Source: Streptomyces sp. AC550_RSS872 (GTDB lineage Bacteria > Actinomycetota > Actinomycetes > Streptomycetales > Streptomycetaceae). Taken from it: DNA of 64,000 bases. Of this stretch, positions 46,071 to 54,581 are shown in pieces. The position numbers were made by a program, and so were the translations under genes. The number at the start of each line of letters is the position of its first letter. Position 1 is the first letter of the stretch. Where the stretch lies: positions 93,349-157,348 of the forward strand of contig NZ_JAGMUL010000196.1 of NCBI RefSeq assembly GCF_019049285.1, read 5' to 3'. The notes under the pieces are model-generated. The model made no database searches. It was not told the origin of the DNA and was given only the letters and a program-made list of their open reading frames with translations.

Positions 46071-46466
46071 CTAGATCCGCAGGAGTTGCAGTTCGGAAAG
46101 GTCAGGCGGCGCCCGGCTCTGCACGGCCGACGTCGGCGCGCTGATCGGGACACCGGCAGCGGCCGGGGCGTCGGGCAGGGCGCTGGCCAGCGCGGGCGGC
46201 GTGTATGCGGAGCCGATACCGGTCGCCGCGCACGTACCGTCGGCGTGTGCGAGGTGCCCGGAGTTGCCGTCGGTGTGCGAGCATGCCGCGCCGGCCTGCT
46301 CCGTGGCAGGAGCATGGGCCATGGTCATGGTGTGTTCGGGTGCCGGCGCTCCGCCGGGAGCCAGTGCGTGCATGCCCAGGATCCCGGCCAGCACCGTGAG
46401 CACCAGCAGCGCGAACAGCGCCCCAGCGGGGCGGCGGCTCGATCGGCTGCTGGTCATGCTCGCCAT
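46071..46466 (-). CDS. DUF6153-like secreted/membrane protein
   Basis: 131 residues from ATG 46466 (ATG 46457 is an alternative). One N-terminal helix (L-F-A-L-L-V-L-T-V-L-A-G-I-L-G-M-H) is followed by a His/Met-rich segment (H-T-M-T-M-A-H, C-S-H-T-D-G) and two Cys. Proteins of this kind precede DUF305 genes in many Streptomyces. The metal-ligand-like residues fit a copper-related role. Confidence 0.7.
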   Translation of the reverse strand: MASMTSSRSSRRPAGALFALLVLTVLAGILGMHALAPGGAPAPEHTMTMAHAPATEQAGAACSHTDGNSGHLAHADGTCAATGIGSAYTPPALASALPDAPAAAGVPISAPTSAVQSRAPPDLSELQLLRI

Positions 46467-46647
46467 CGTACGGATACACATGCAACGGCGTGACGTTGAC
46501 GGGGCCCTTGCGCGCCTGGCTGCTGGCGGGCACGGATTCATCGCGTGAGGCATCCCGTGCTTGAGCAGGCCCACGCGCCCGCGCCGCCCTGCCTCGGCCG
46601 CCTGCGGCCCCTCCCGTGGCGAGGCTCTTCATCGTGGGCTGTCGGTG

Positions 46648-47262
46648 TTACGCCCCGCCGCCGGCCTCGGGTACCGGTGTGCCCGGGGGGGTGAAGGCGG
46701 CGAGCACCGTGGCGGTGATGTGGCCGGCGGCACGCTCGGAGGTGAGGCGGCCGGCGCGGATCTCCTCCGCCGCGCTGTGCATGACCGTGTGCAGGACATT
46801 GACCATCCACGCGATCGGCAGGTCCGTACGAAAGGCTCCCTCAGCGCGGCCTCGGGCGACCAGCGTCTCGACCCGGGCGGCGGGCCCGGCATGCAGCTCA
46901 CGAATGCGCCCTGCGGGAAGTTCGCGTTGAGCGGCGGCGAGCAGGGCGCGTGCCTGGTCCACCAGGTGCCAGCCGGCCTCGATGTACCGGGCCAGGGCGA
47001 GCAGCGGATCACCGGTCAGGTCGACCGCCTCCAGTACTTCGTTGCCCCGGTCGATGGCGCGGCTCATCGCCGCGTCGACGACCTCCGCCCGGGAGGAGAA
47101 GTGCGCGTACAGCGTCACCCGGCCCACGCCCGCGGCCCGCGCGATCTCGCTCAGGCTCGCCTCCGGGTTACGTCCGAGGCATTCGACCGCTGCCTGCACG
47201 ATCGCGTCAATGCTGCGCAGTGCGTCAGCGCGCTTGGTCGCCGTGGAGTTCTTGCTGCCCAT
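46648..47262 (-). CDS. TetR-family repressor divergent from an MFS pump
   Basis: 204 residues. Helix-turn-helix L-S-E-I-A-R-A-A-G-V-G-R-V-T-L-Y-A-H-F at about 38-56; C-terminal ligand-binding helices follow. Divergent from the DHA2-type exporter with a 105-bp shared control region, the classic arrangement of a drug-inducible pump. Confidence 0.9.
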   Translation of the reverse strand: MGSKNSTATKRADALRSIDAIVQAAVECLGRNPEASLSEIARAAGVGRVTLYAHFSSRAEVVDAAMSRAIDRGNEVLEAVDLTGDPLLALARYIEAGWHLVDQARALLAAAQRELPAGRIRELHAGPAARVETLVARGRAEGAFRTDLPIAWMVNVLHTVMHSAAEEIRAGRLTSERAAGHITATVLAAFTPPGTPVPEAGGGA

Positions 47263-47285
47263 GCGCCCACAGTACCCCAGCAAAT

Positions 47286-47343
47286 CGTACAACCCTGTTT
47301 GGCTTATACCCCCCGGCCGTATAACGTGAACACCGTTGTACGA
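47286..47343. promoter_or_regulatory. Divergent promoter/operator region of the TetR-MFS pair
   Basis: Outer inverted repeat TCGTACAAC (47286-47294) and GTTGTACGA (47335-47343) brackets an inner TTATAC-N9-GTATAA (47304-47324). The inner arms could serve as opposing -10 boxes: TATAAC at 47320 with TTTGGC at 47298 on the plus strand, and TATAAG on the minus strand. Confidence 0.6.
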
Positions 47344-47367
47344 CTTAGCGAGCGAGGGGTGAGCGTC

Positions 47368-48765
47368 ATGAGCGACACGGAAACCACCACCACCCGCGCA
47401 CCGGATGCACCACATCCGCTGCGCTGGACAGCCTTGGGGCTGCTGGGGCTGGCCCAGCTGATGCTGATCCTCGACATCACCGTCGTCGCGATCGCCCTGC
47501 CTGACATGGGCGTGGAACTGAACCTGGGCCGCGCGGCCTTGACCTGGGTGATTAGCGGATACGCCCTCACGTTCGGAAGCCTGATGCTGCTCGGCGGCCG
47601 GGCCGCAGACCTTTTCGGCCCGAAGCGAGTCGTCCTGGCCGGGCTCGCCGTGTTCACCGCCGCGTCCCTGGCCGCCGGACTCGCCACCGGCGCCCCGCTG
47701 CTGCTCACCGCACGCATCGCCCAGGGGGTGGGCGCCGCACTGCTCTCACCCGCCGCTCTGTCCGTGGTGGTGCGGCTGTTCGAGGGCGACGAGCGCAACC
47801 GCGCGCTGGGCATCTGGTCGGCGCTCGGCGGCGGGGGCGCCGCACTCGGCGTACTGCTGGGCGGACTGATCACGGCAGGTCCGGGCTGGGCATGGGTGTT
47901 CTTCGTCAACGTCCCCGTCGGCCTGGTCGTCCTCGTCTCGCTCGCCCGGATCCTGCCGGGCCTGCCCCGCGCGGCCGGCGGTTCCCTCGACGTACCCGGC
48001 GCCGCCCTGGTCGCCGCCGCGACGGGCGCCCTCATCTACGCTCTGATCCGTGCAGGCGACCACGGCTGGTTGAACATCGTCACCGTGGCTCTGGTCGCCG
48101 CGTCGGCAGTCGGCTACGCGGCTTTCGCCCTCTGGCAGCGCCGGGCGGCGGCACCGCTGATGGATCTGCGTCTGCTGGGCAGGCGCCCGGTGGTGGCGGG
48201 CATCTTCGTGATCGCTGTGACGACGGCGCTGATGGTGGGGGCCTTCTTCCTCGGTTCCTTCTACCTTCAGAACCTCCAGGGCCATGGCGCCCTGATGACT
48301 GGTGTGCTGTTCCTGCCGGTGGCGCTGCTGACCATGGCCGCCGCCGCAGCCGCCGGCCGGGTGATCGGCCAGCTGGGAGCACAGCTGCTGGCTGTGGTCT
48401 CCCTGGCGATCGCGGCCGCCGGGTTCCTGGTTCCGGTCCTGTGGTCCGGAACGACCGCGATGGTAACCGGTGTGAGCGTCGCCGCGGCGGGACTGGGCGC
48501 CTTGTTCGTCGTCGCCTCCGCCACCGCACTCGCCAGCGTCGCTCCCCACGAGGCCGGGGTGACGTCGGGCATCGTCAGCACCTTCCACGAGTTCGGCGCC
48601 TCGGCCGGCGCCGCGGCCGTCTCCAGCGCCGCCGCCACGAGCATCGCCGCCCACACCAGTGCACAGAGTGCCTCCGGCTTCGACGACGCATTCCTCGTCG
48701 CCACCGGCATAGCCGCGGTCTCCGCCGTCATCGTCCTGTGGCTGATCCCCGCCAAGCAGCAGTAA
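47368..48765 (+). CDS. MFS multidrug exporter (DHA2, EmrB/QacA family)
   Basis: 465 residues, about 14 helices. L-D-I-T-V-V-A-I-A-L-P in helix 1, G-G-R-A-A-D-L-F-G-P-K-R in the loop 2-3 motif, and the antiporter motif G-V-G-A-A-L-L-S-P-A-A-L-S. AGGGG precedes ATG 47368. Regulated in all likelihood by the divergent TetR. Substrates unknown. Confidence 0.92.
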   Translation: MSDTETTTTRAPDAPHPLRWTALGLLGLAQLMLILDITVVAIALPDMGVELNLGRAALTWVISGYALTFGSLMLLGGRAADLFGPKRVVLAGLAVFTAASLAAGLATGAPLLLTARIAQGVGAALLSPAALSVVVRLFEGDERNRALGIWSALGGGGAALGVLLGGLITAGPGWAWVFFVNVPVGLVVLVSLARILPGLPRAAGGSLDVPGAALVAAATGALIYALIRAGDHGWLNIVTVALVAASAVGYAAFALWQRRAAAPLMDLRLLGRRPVVAGIFVIAVTTALMVGAFFLGSFYLQNLQGHGALMTGVLFLPVALLTMAAAAAAGRVIGQLGAQLLAVVSLAIAAAGFLVPVLWSGTTAMVTGVSVAAAGLGALFVVASATALASVAPHEAGVTSGIVSTFHEFGASAGAAAVSSAAATSIAAHTSAQSASGFDDAFLVATGIAAVSAVIVLWLIPAKQQ

Positions 48766-48900
48766 GCCCACGCCCAAGGCCGGCACAGCCGCAGCCGAAG
48801 ACCCGCCCCATGCACCCCTGCCGGCCACGGCACCGCAGCGATCCCACCCACAACGGAACGGGCGTACCGCACGCCCTCAAAGTGCTCACGGAGGCACTCG

Positions 48901-49428
48901 ATGAAGCAAGGCAAGCGCCGACTGCTGACAGCCGGAATCGCCGCGGCAAGCGTCGGCGCGGCACTGGGCATAGCCCTCCTGATCAGCAGCACGCAGCAAG
49001 AGGGTGGCAACGGGAAGACCGGTCGGCAGGAAGCGGTCGCCGAGCGCGGCCGGACCGTGATGCCCTTCGACCTCGAAGAGACCACCCATCACTTCACCCC
49101 GACCAAGGCGGGCGGCGTCCAGGACGTGGTCGCCGACCAGCCCGACGACGCCACGCAGGTCAACCTCATACGCACCCACCTCCAGCAGGAGGCCAAGGCG
49201 TTCAGCCAGGGAGACTTCGGCGACCCCACCCAGATACACGGCGACAGCATGCCGGGCCTGGCGGAACTGGAAGCCGGCTACAAACGCATCGAGGTGCGCT
49301 ACCGGGAACGTGCCGACGGCGCCACCCTCACCTACGCCACCGAAGAACCCGCCCTGGTCGACGCCCTGCACGCCTGGTTCGAAGCACAGCTCAGCGACCA
49401 CGGCGACCACGCCGAATCCGGCCACTGA
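48901..49428 (+). CDS. Hypothetical membrane-anchored protein
   Basis: 175 residues. GGAGG precedes ATG 48901. An N-terminal signal-anchor (L-L-T-A-G-I-A-A-A-S-V-G-A-A-L-G-I-A-L-L-I) is followed by a soluble domain with H-H-F-T-P-T-K-A-G-G, L-I-R-T-H-L-Q-Q-E and D-P-T-Q-I-H-G-D-S-M-P-G, ending in a His/Asp tail (D-H-G-D-H). Similar Streptomyces proteins are often labelled aspartate carbamoyltransferase without any evident ATCase fold; I would not repeat that. The His pairs and neighbourhood suggest metal stress. Confidence 0.6.
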   Translation: MKQGKRRLLTAGIAAASVGAALGIALLISSTQQEGGNGKTGRQEAVAERGRTVMPFDLEETTHHFTPTKAGGVQDVVADQPDDATQVNLIRTHLQQEAKAFSQGDFGDPTQIHGDSMPGLAELEAGYKRIEVRYRERADGATLTYATEEPALVDALHAWFEAQLSDHGDHAESGH

Positions 49429-49480
49429 CCAACGGTACGAGCACCGCGGAAGACCATCAGGCGCACATCTCTCGATCGGA

Positions 49481-49942
49481 GTGGATGACTTGAACGACCC
49501 GTACGAACTGAGCGTGGGCGTACCCTCCGCCGAGGTCTTCCGCCGCCTGCGCACCGATGCCGGCCTCTCGGACAAAAGCCCGGAAGCGGTCGCGCTCGCC
49601 CTGCCCAACACCTGGCACGCGGTGGTCGTCCACCACGGGGGCGAGCCCGTCGGCATGGGGCGGGTCATCGGGGACGGCGGTACGGCGTTCCAGATCGTCG
49701 ACATCTGCGTCCACCCCGCACACCAAGGACGCGGCCTCGGCAAGCGCATCATGGCCGCCCTCACCGAGGAACTGGAGCGCCGGGCACCCGCCACCGCCTA
49801 CGTCTCCCTGATCGCCGACGGCCCCGCCCGCTCCCTCTACGAGAAGTACGGCTTCGCCGACACCGCCGAGCACGACTCGATCGGCATGTACCGCGTGCTG
49901 GGCGCAAGATCTGGGCTCGGCGGATCACGAGGGGGCCGATAG
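49481..49942 (+). CDS. GNAT-family N-acetyltransferase
   Basis: 153 residues from GTG 49481 (TTG 49490 is possible). Acetyl-CoA-binding motif H-P-A-H-Q-G-R-G-L-G-K-R-I at about 79-91 and the C-terminal L-Y-E-K-Y-G-F are present. Substrate unknown. It lies 52 bp after the hypothetical gene. Confidence 0.87.
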   Translation: MDDLNDPYELSVGVPSAEVFRRLRTDAGLSDKSPEAVALALPNTWHAVVVHHGGEPVGMGRVIGDGGTAFQIVDICVHPAHQGRGLGKRIMAALTEELERRAPATAYVSLIADGPARSLYEKYGFADTAEHDSIGMYRVLGARSGLGGSRGGR

Positions 49943-50016
49943 GCGGGACGCGATGTGGGCGAACACCGCGCCCACCGAGGCGTCCGGCAGAACCAGTGCG
50001 CCCATAGTCCACACTT

Positions 50017-50030
50017 TCCTGAATTCAGGA
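50017..50030. promoter_or_regulatory. ArsR-type operator palindrome
   Basis: TCCTGAATTCAGGA, a perfect 14-bp palindrome, lies 20 bp before the ArsR start within the likely promoter. ArsR/SmtB repressors typically bind such AT-centred repeats. Confidence 0.6.
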
Positions 50031-50050
50031 TTCTCTGTACTGTCAGGGGT

Positions 50051-50389
50051 GTGTTGACGACTGTCGCCTCTGACATCGACGTGCTGGCCCGCTTCGGCCG
50101 CGCGCTCGCCGATCCCATCCGCTGCCGGATCCTGCTCGCCCTGCGCCAGGCCCCCGCCTACCCGGCCGACCTCGCCGACCAACTCGGCATCTCCCGCACC
50201 CGACTGTCCAACCATCTGGCCTGCCTGCGCGACTGCGGCCTGGTCATCACCGTGCCCGACGGACGCCGTACCCGCTACGAACTGGCCGACGAACGCCTTG
50301 GCCACGCCCTCGACGACCTGCGCGCCGCGGTGGTCGCGGTGGAGGCCGACAAGACCTGCCCCGACGCGGACACGAAGGGCTGCTGCTGA
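50051..50389 (+). CDS. ArsR/SmtB-family metal-responsive repressor
   Basis: 112 residues from GTG 50051. Winged helix with L-A-D-P-I-R-C-R-I-L-L-A-L and L-G-I-S-R-T-R-L-S-N-H-L-A-C-L. The C-terminus is Cys-rich (T-C-P-D-A-D-T-K-G-C-C), similar to the metal-binding tails of CmtR- and KmtR-like sensors. Its TGA overlaps the ATG of the CDF transporter (TGATG at 50387-50391), so both are made together and the repressor probably senses the exported metal. Confidence 0.88.
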   Translation: MLTTVASDIDVLARFGRALADPIRCRILLALRQAPAYPADLADQLGISRTRLSNHLACLRDCGLVITVPDGRRTRYELADERLGHALDDLRAAVVAVEADKTCPDADTKGCC

Positions 50390-51090
50390 TGACCGCGATA
50401 TCCCTCGGTCCCTCCCCGGCCCGCCGCGAGGCCCTCGCCCGACGGATACGGCTGCTGATCATCGCGACCATCTCCTACAACGCCATCGAGGCCGCCGCGG
50501 CCCTGACCGCGGGCACGCTCGCCTCGTCCACCGCACTGATCGGCTTCGGCCTGGACTCCGTCATCGAAGTCTCCTCCGCCACCGCGGTCGCCTGGCAGTT
50601 CTCCGCACGCGACCACGCGGTCCGCGAAGCACGGGAGCGCAGGACACTACGGATCATCTCGGTCTCGTTCTTCGCGCTCGCCGCGTACGTGAGCACCGAC
50701 GCCGTCCGCGCCCTGGCCGGCACCGGCGAAGCAGACCGCTCCCTCCCGGGCATCGTGCTCGCCGCCCTCTCCCTCGCGGTGATGCCATTCCTGTCCGCCG
50801 CCCAGCGCCGCGCCGGACGCGAACTCGGCTCGGCAAGCGCCGTAGCCGACTCCAAACAGACCCTCCTGTGCACCTACCTCTCCGCGGCCCTCCTTGTCGG
50901 CCTGGTCCTCAACGCCACGCTCGGCTGGTCCTGGGCCGACCCCATCGCCGCCCTGGCCATCGCCGCGATCGCGGTCAAGGAAGGTCGCGACGCCTGGCAG
51001 GGCAAGGGCTGTTGTGCCCCCGTGGCCGCCCCGGCAGCCTCTGCCGAGGCTGCGTGCGGCTGTCGACCCGGCTGCGCCTGCTGCTCGTGA
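50389..51090 (+). CDS. Cation diffusion facilitator family exporter with Cys-rich tail
   Basis: 233 residues, about six helices. G-F-G-L-D-S-V-I-E in helix 2 and A-V-A-D-S-K-Q-T in helix 5 are metal-site motifs. The canonical His is replaced and the usual cytoplasmic domain is very short. It ends in a tail with two G-K-G-C-C-like and C-G-C-x-x-G-C-A-C-C clusters. The Cys tail, shared in style with the ArsR partner, suggests a soft metal such as Cd, Pb or Cu rather than plain Zn. Confidence 0.85.
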   Translation: MTAISLGPSPARREALARRIRLLIIATISYNAIEAAAALTAGTLASSTALIGFGLDSVIEVSSATAVAWQFSARDHAVREARERRTLRIISVSFFALAAYVSTDAVRALAGTGEADRSLPGIVLAALSLAVMPFLSAAQRRAGRELGSASAVADSKQTLLCTYLSAALLVGLVLNATLGWSWADPIAALAIAAIAVKEGRDAWQGKGCCAPVAAPAASAEAACGCRPGCACCS

Positions 51091-51166
51091 ACATCTCGTT
51101 GCAGGATGCCTCCACCGCCGCCTGACCCGCTGATACTGGCTGGACGGTCGACGGGCAGGGGCAAGG

Positions 51167-51963
51167 GTGGACTGGATATTGGCGGCAGGACTGGCCGCCG
51201 GCCTGCTGATCGCGACCGTAACCGCCCCCGTTGGTGTGTCCGGCGCGGTGTTCCTCCTGCCGGTTCAGCTGAGCGCCTTCGGCGTGCCTAACCCAGCCAT
51301 CACGCCGACCAACCTGCTGTTCAACGTCGTGGCCGGCGAGTACGACGCCGGGCAGCGTGCCCAGCACCAGGCGCCGGGTGAGGTCACCGTGCTGGGCGCG
51401 GTGGTGGCGGTAGCGCCACAGGGCGCTGGGGCAGCGCCGTCATCCGTGTCTTCGCCCTCCCCGGACTCGACGTCTTCCGGCTCCTGATCGCCGTCCTGCT
51501 GCTGCCGCTCGGGCTGTGGCTGTGCCTGCGCACCCTCGCCCCGTCACACCACCGGCCGCCTACATCGGGCGAGTTGCCACCGCGCACGCTGACCGGTCTC
51601 GCCCTCGCGGTCGGTGTGATCGGCGGCATCTACGGCATCGGCGGCGGCTCCCTCCTCGGCCCGATCCTCGCCGGACGCGGCCTGCCCGTCGCACGCGTCG
51701 CCCCAGCCGCACTCGCCGCCACGTTCACCACCTCCGTCGTCGGCGCCGCCGCCTACGCACCGCTGTCGCTCGCCAGCTCCGCAGACGTCGCCCCCGACTG
51801 GTCGCTCGGACTCGCCTGCGGCACCGGCGGACTCATCGGCGGCTACCTCGGCGCCCGTCTCCAACCCCACCTGCCCGAACGAGCCCTACGCCTGCTGCTC
51901 AGCGTCCTCGCCTCAGCACTTGGGGCCCTGTACGCGGCCCAGACCCTACACAGAGCCACTCCG
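51167..51963 (+). pseudogene. TauE/SafE-family permease disrupted by an internal inversion
   Basis: ATG 51167 opens a TauE-type protein (P-V-G-V-S-G-A-V-F-L-L-P, P-T-N-L-L-F-N-V-V-A-G). At 51338 the frame becomes nonsense. From about 51431 a second good frame reads S-A-V-I-R-V-F-A-L-P-G-L-D, then, after 51550, G-I-Y-G-I-G-G-G-S-L-L-G-P-I-L-A-G to the C-terminal helices. The missing middle is present on the opposite strand (next entry). The 3' end is cut by the IS630 at 51968. Such permeases export sulfite, sulfonates or similar anions. Confidence 0.82.
51338..51430 (-). other. Inverted segment of about 92 bp inside the TauE-type gene
   Basis: Read on the minus strand this segment gives A-L-W-R-Y-R-H-H-R-A-Q-H-G-D and L-T-R-R-L-V-L-G-T-L-P-G-V-V-L. 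Inserted between N-V-V-A-G and (G)S-A-V-I-R-V-F it restores a continuous TauE-family sequence. Both junctions are quasi-palindromic: GTCGT/ACGAC at 51327-51346 and GGCGCTG-ggg-CAGCGCC at 51422-51438. The exact length is uncertain by one base. Confidence 0.8.
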
Positions 51964-51967
51964 GTTA

Positions 51968-53119
51968 CTGACCTTTTCGGGTTGCCTTCGGGTGGTGACG
52001 TTGGGTGATTGCTGCGGTATGCCGGTGTTATGCGGTACGCGGATGGTGGGGGCCTGACTGCTGAGCGGCGGGCTGCGCGTGAAGGGATCCGGCTGGAGGC
52101 CGGGCGGAGGTCCGCTCGAGGTGACAGGAATACGGTCATCGCCAAGGACCTGCGGGTGAGCGAGCGTTCGGTGGAGCAATGGCGCCGCAACTGGCGTGAA
52201 GGCGGCATGGAGGGTCTGAAGTCGAAGGGGCCCGCGAAACTGCCGAAGCTGTCGGACGAGCGGTTCGCCGTGCTGGAAATGGAGCTGGCCAAAGGCCCGG
52301 CCGCGCATGGCTGGGAAGACCAGCGGTGGACTCTGGAACGTGTCAGAACGCTGATCGGCCGCCAGTTCGAGGTCAGTTGCTCGATCGCGGGAGTGTGGCG
52401 GCTCCTGCACCGCCACGGCTGGTCCTGGCAGAGCCCGGCCCGCCGTGCGCTGGAACGTGACGAGCACGCGGTCGAGCTCTGGAAGAAGGGCGTGTGGCCG
52501 CAGGTGGAAGCACCGCGGCGGCGCTCGGGGCATGGATCGTCTTCGAGGACGAGGCCGGATTCGCGATGACGCCGCCACGTGCCCGCACCTGGGGCCGGGT
52601 CGGACAGAGTCCCGTGGTGAGAGTGAGGGGCCGGTCCCGGCGGCGGATCTCGGTCGCCGTGATGTGCTGCTACCGGCCCGGCGAGAGGTCCCGGATGATC
52701 TACCGGCCCCGTTTCCACTCCTTACTGAAGGGTGCACGCAAGAGCTTCGCCTGGCAGGACTACCGCGACCTCCTGGCCGCGCGCACGTGCAGCTCGGCGC
52801 CCCGATCATCGTCGTCTGGGACAATCTCAACACCCATCGCACCGCTGGCCTGCGTGACTACGCCGCAGACCACGACTGGCTCACGATCGTCCAGCTCCCC
52901 TCCTACAGCCCGGACTTGAACCCGGTGGAAGGAGTCTGGTCCCTGTTACGGCGAGGCCCGATGGCCAACACCGCATTCACCGACCCTGACCACCTCACCC
53001 GCACCCTCCGCCGCGGCCTCACTCACATCCAGCGCCACCCGGAACTCAATCGACGGCTGCCTCACCGAAACCGGCCTGACCCTCAACCCCGGCACCCGAA
53101 GCTAAACCGACAAGGTCAG
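51968..53119 (+). mobile_element. IS630-family insertion sequence with TA target duplication
   Basis: Left end CTGACCTTTTCGG followed by a CTTCGGGTG block; right end, inverted, CTGACCTTGTCGG followed by CTTCGGGTG. Both are flanked by TA (51966-51967 and 53120-53121), the duplicated target of IS630. About 1152 bp. It sits between the TauE remnant and an IS110 remnant. Confidence 0.88.
52030..53105 (+). pseudogene. IS630-family transposase, frameshifted
   Basis: The first frame from ATG 52030 (TTG 52009 also possible) covers the helix-turn-helix region (V-S-E-R-S-V-E-Q-W-R-R-N-W-R-E-G-G). Near 52510 it shifts to the frame with the first catalytic Asp (V-F-E-D-E-A-G-F). Near 52785 it shifts again to V-V-W-D-N-L-N-T-H and L-N-P-V-E-G-V-W-S, the second Asp and the Glu. 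A last shift near 53045 gives the end T-E-T-G-L-T-L-N-P-G-T-R-S with TAA at 53103. IS630 can use one programmed frameshift, but three shifts suggest decay. Confidence 0.85.
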
Positions 53120-53121
53120 TA

Positions 53122-53767
53122 ACCCGCGAGGAAGCCCGCATCATCCTGGCCAAGGCGCCGACGCCGACCGAGGCGGCACGACTGTCGCTGAGCCAGCTGC
53201 GTTCCGCACTCAAGCGCGCCGGCCGTGTCCGGCATTGAGGAGGAGGCTGACCGCCTGCGCGGCGTCCTGCGCGCCGAGTACGCTCACCAGCCCGCGGCTG
53301 TGGAGGACGCCTTCGGCAAACAACTTCTTGCTTTGCTGAAGCAGTTCGAAGCAGCCTGCCAGGCCAGTGAAGATCTCGCCGAAGCGGTTGATGTGAGCTT
53401 TCGCAACCATCCCGATGCCGAGATACTCCTGAGCTTCCCGGGCCTCGGCGTCCAGCTCGCGGCACGTGTTCTCGCCGAGACAGGCGACGACCGCAACCGC
53501 TTCTCCGACGCCCGCGGGCTGAAGGCCTATGCCGGATCCGCACCGATCACCCGCGCCTCCGGCAAGAAACACTACGTCGGACGCCGCATGGCCAAGAACA
53601 ACCGGCTCCACCACGCCGGCTATCTCTGGGCCTTCTCCTCCTTGCGCTCATCGCCCGGGGTGCAGGCTCACTACCGCCACCGGCGCGATGTCGGTGACTG
53701 GCACGCACAAGCTCAGCGGCACCTGTTCAATCGCCTGCCAATGGCGGCTGCTGACCGGGGTTCTTGA
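53122..53767 (+). pseudogene. IS110-family transposase, C-terminal half
   Basis: Begins abruptly at the IS630 border with A-R-I-I-L-A-K-A-P-T-P, shifts one base near 53230, then reads I-E-E-E-A-D-R-L-R-G and the transposase_20 region: S-F-P-G-L-G-V-Q-L-A-A-R, A-Y-A-G-S-A-P-I-T-R-A-S-G-K and M-A-K-N-N-R-L. The DEDD catalytic half is absent. It differs in sequence from the IS110 element at 10.4 kb. Confidence 0.82.
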
Positions 53768-53855
53768 AAACGATCGGGAATACTTCTCGCCCCACTTGAT
53801 CAAGTCCTCAAGCGCCTGGGGAAGTTCGGCGACCGGCGGATTCGGTGGCGCCGCG

Positions 53856-54581
53856 TCAGGCCTTGGCACCAGGCATGCCGCTGGTTACGACGATCGCGGC
53901 CACGTCGCCGGTCTTGGTGCGGCCCAGCCAGACGACGCCGCCCGACTCTGCGGTGAACGTGACCAGATCGGCTTGTTGCGACTCGTCGGTTACCCGCTCA
54001 CACCAGCCGGGCAGCTGTTCGGAGTCGCGCGGCACCGGCCCGCCGTCCACATACGCGCGAAACGGCGCGGCCAAGGCCGTCCACGCGCCAGCGTCGGCGA
54101 AGCAGCCCACATTGGCGTCGGAGTAAAAGCGGATCTGCTCGCCCGGCTGAAGCCGGTCGATGTTGTCGTCGACACCCAGGCCCATCTCCCACCCGACCAC
54201 GGGGTCGTCACTGATGGACAAGCGGGTCGCGGCGCACGCAACGCCGTCGAAGTGCTCCCCGAAGAATTCGTACGGCCCCGCCGTCCACGCGATCTCCACC
54301 CGGTAGGTGCCCGGGGGAATTCGCACCGCCAGCTCCCGTGGGGGCCTCGTCGGCAGTCCTCGCTCGTACTCCCAAGTTTCGTCGTCATGCCACGGTGCGT
54401 CCACGACAAGGCGGCCGCTGGGTATGCGAATGGTGGTCACCTCTTCAATCCCCGTGACCACGACGGGCGTTGTCGGATCGTCGTACACCGTCCCCAGGTG
54501 CTTCCCGGGCGTGAACGCCGTCTCGAGGTACCAAGTGGCCTCCGGCCCGGCCGCCAGCCGAGCGTCCCCGATCCACTCCAT
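53856..54581 (-). CDS. DUF4241 domain protein
   Basis: 241 residues, intact, cytoplasmic. E-F-F-G-E-H-F-D-G-V-A-C-A-A, W-E-M-G-L-G-V-D and F-Y-S-D-A-N-V-G-C-F match DUF4241, a beta-rich domain of unknown function. Some DUF4241 proteins are encoded next to polymorphic-toxin or immunity genes, but no toxin gene is visible here. The next 440 bp (54582-55022) show no gene. Confidence 0.75.
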   Translation of the reverse strand: MEWIGDARLAAGPEATWYLETAFTPGKHLGTVYDDPTTPVVVTGIEEVTTIRIPSGRLVVDAPWHDDETWEYERGLPTRPPRELAVRIPPGTYRVEIAWTAGPYEFFGEHFDGVACAATRLSISDDPVVGWEMGLGVDDNIDRLQPGEQIRFYSDANVGCFADAGAWTALAAPFRAYVDGGPVPRDSEQLPGWCERVTDESQQADLVTFTAESGGVVWLGRTKTGDVAAIVVTSGMPGAKA

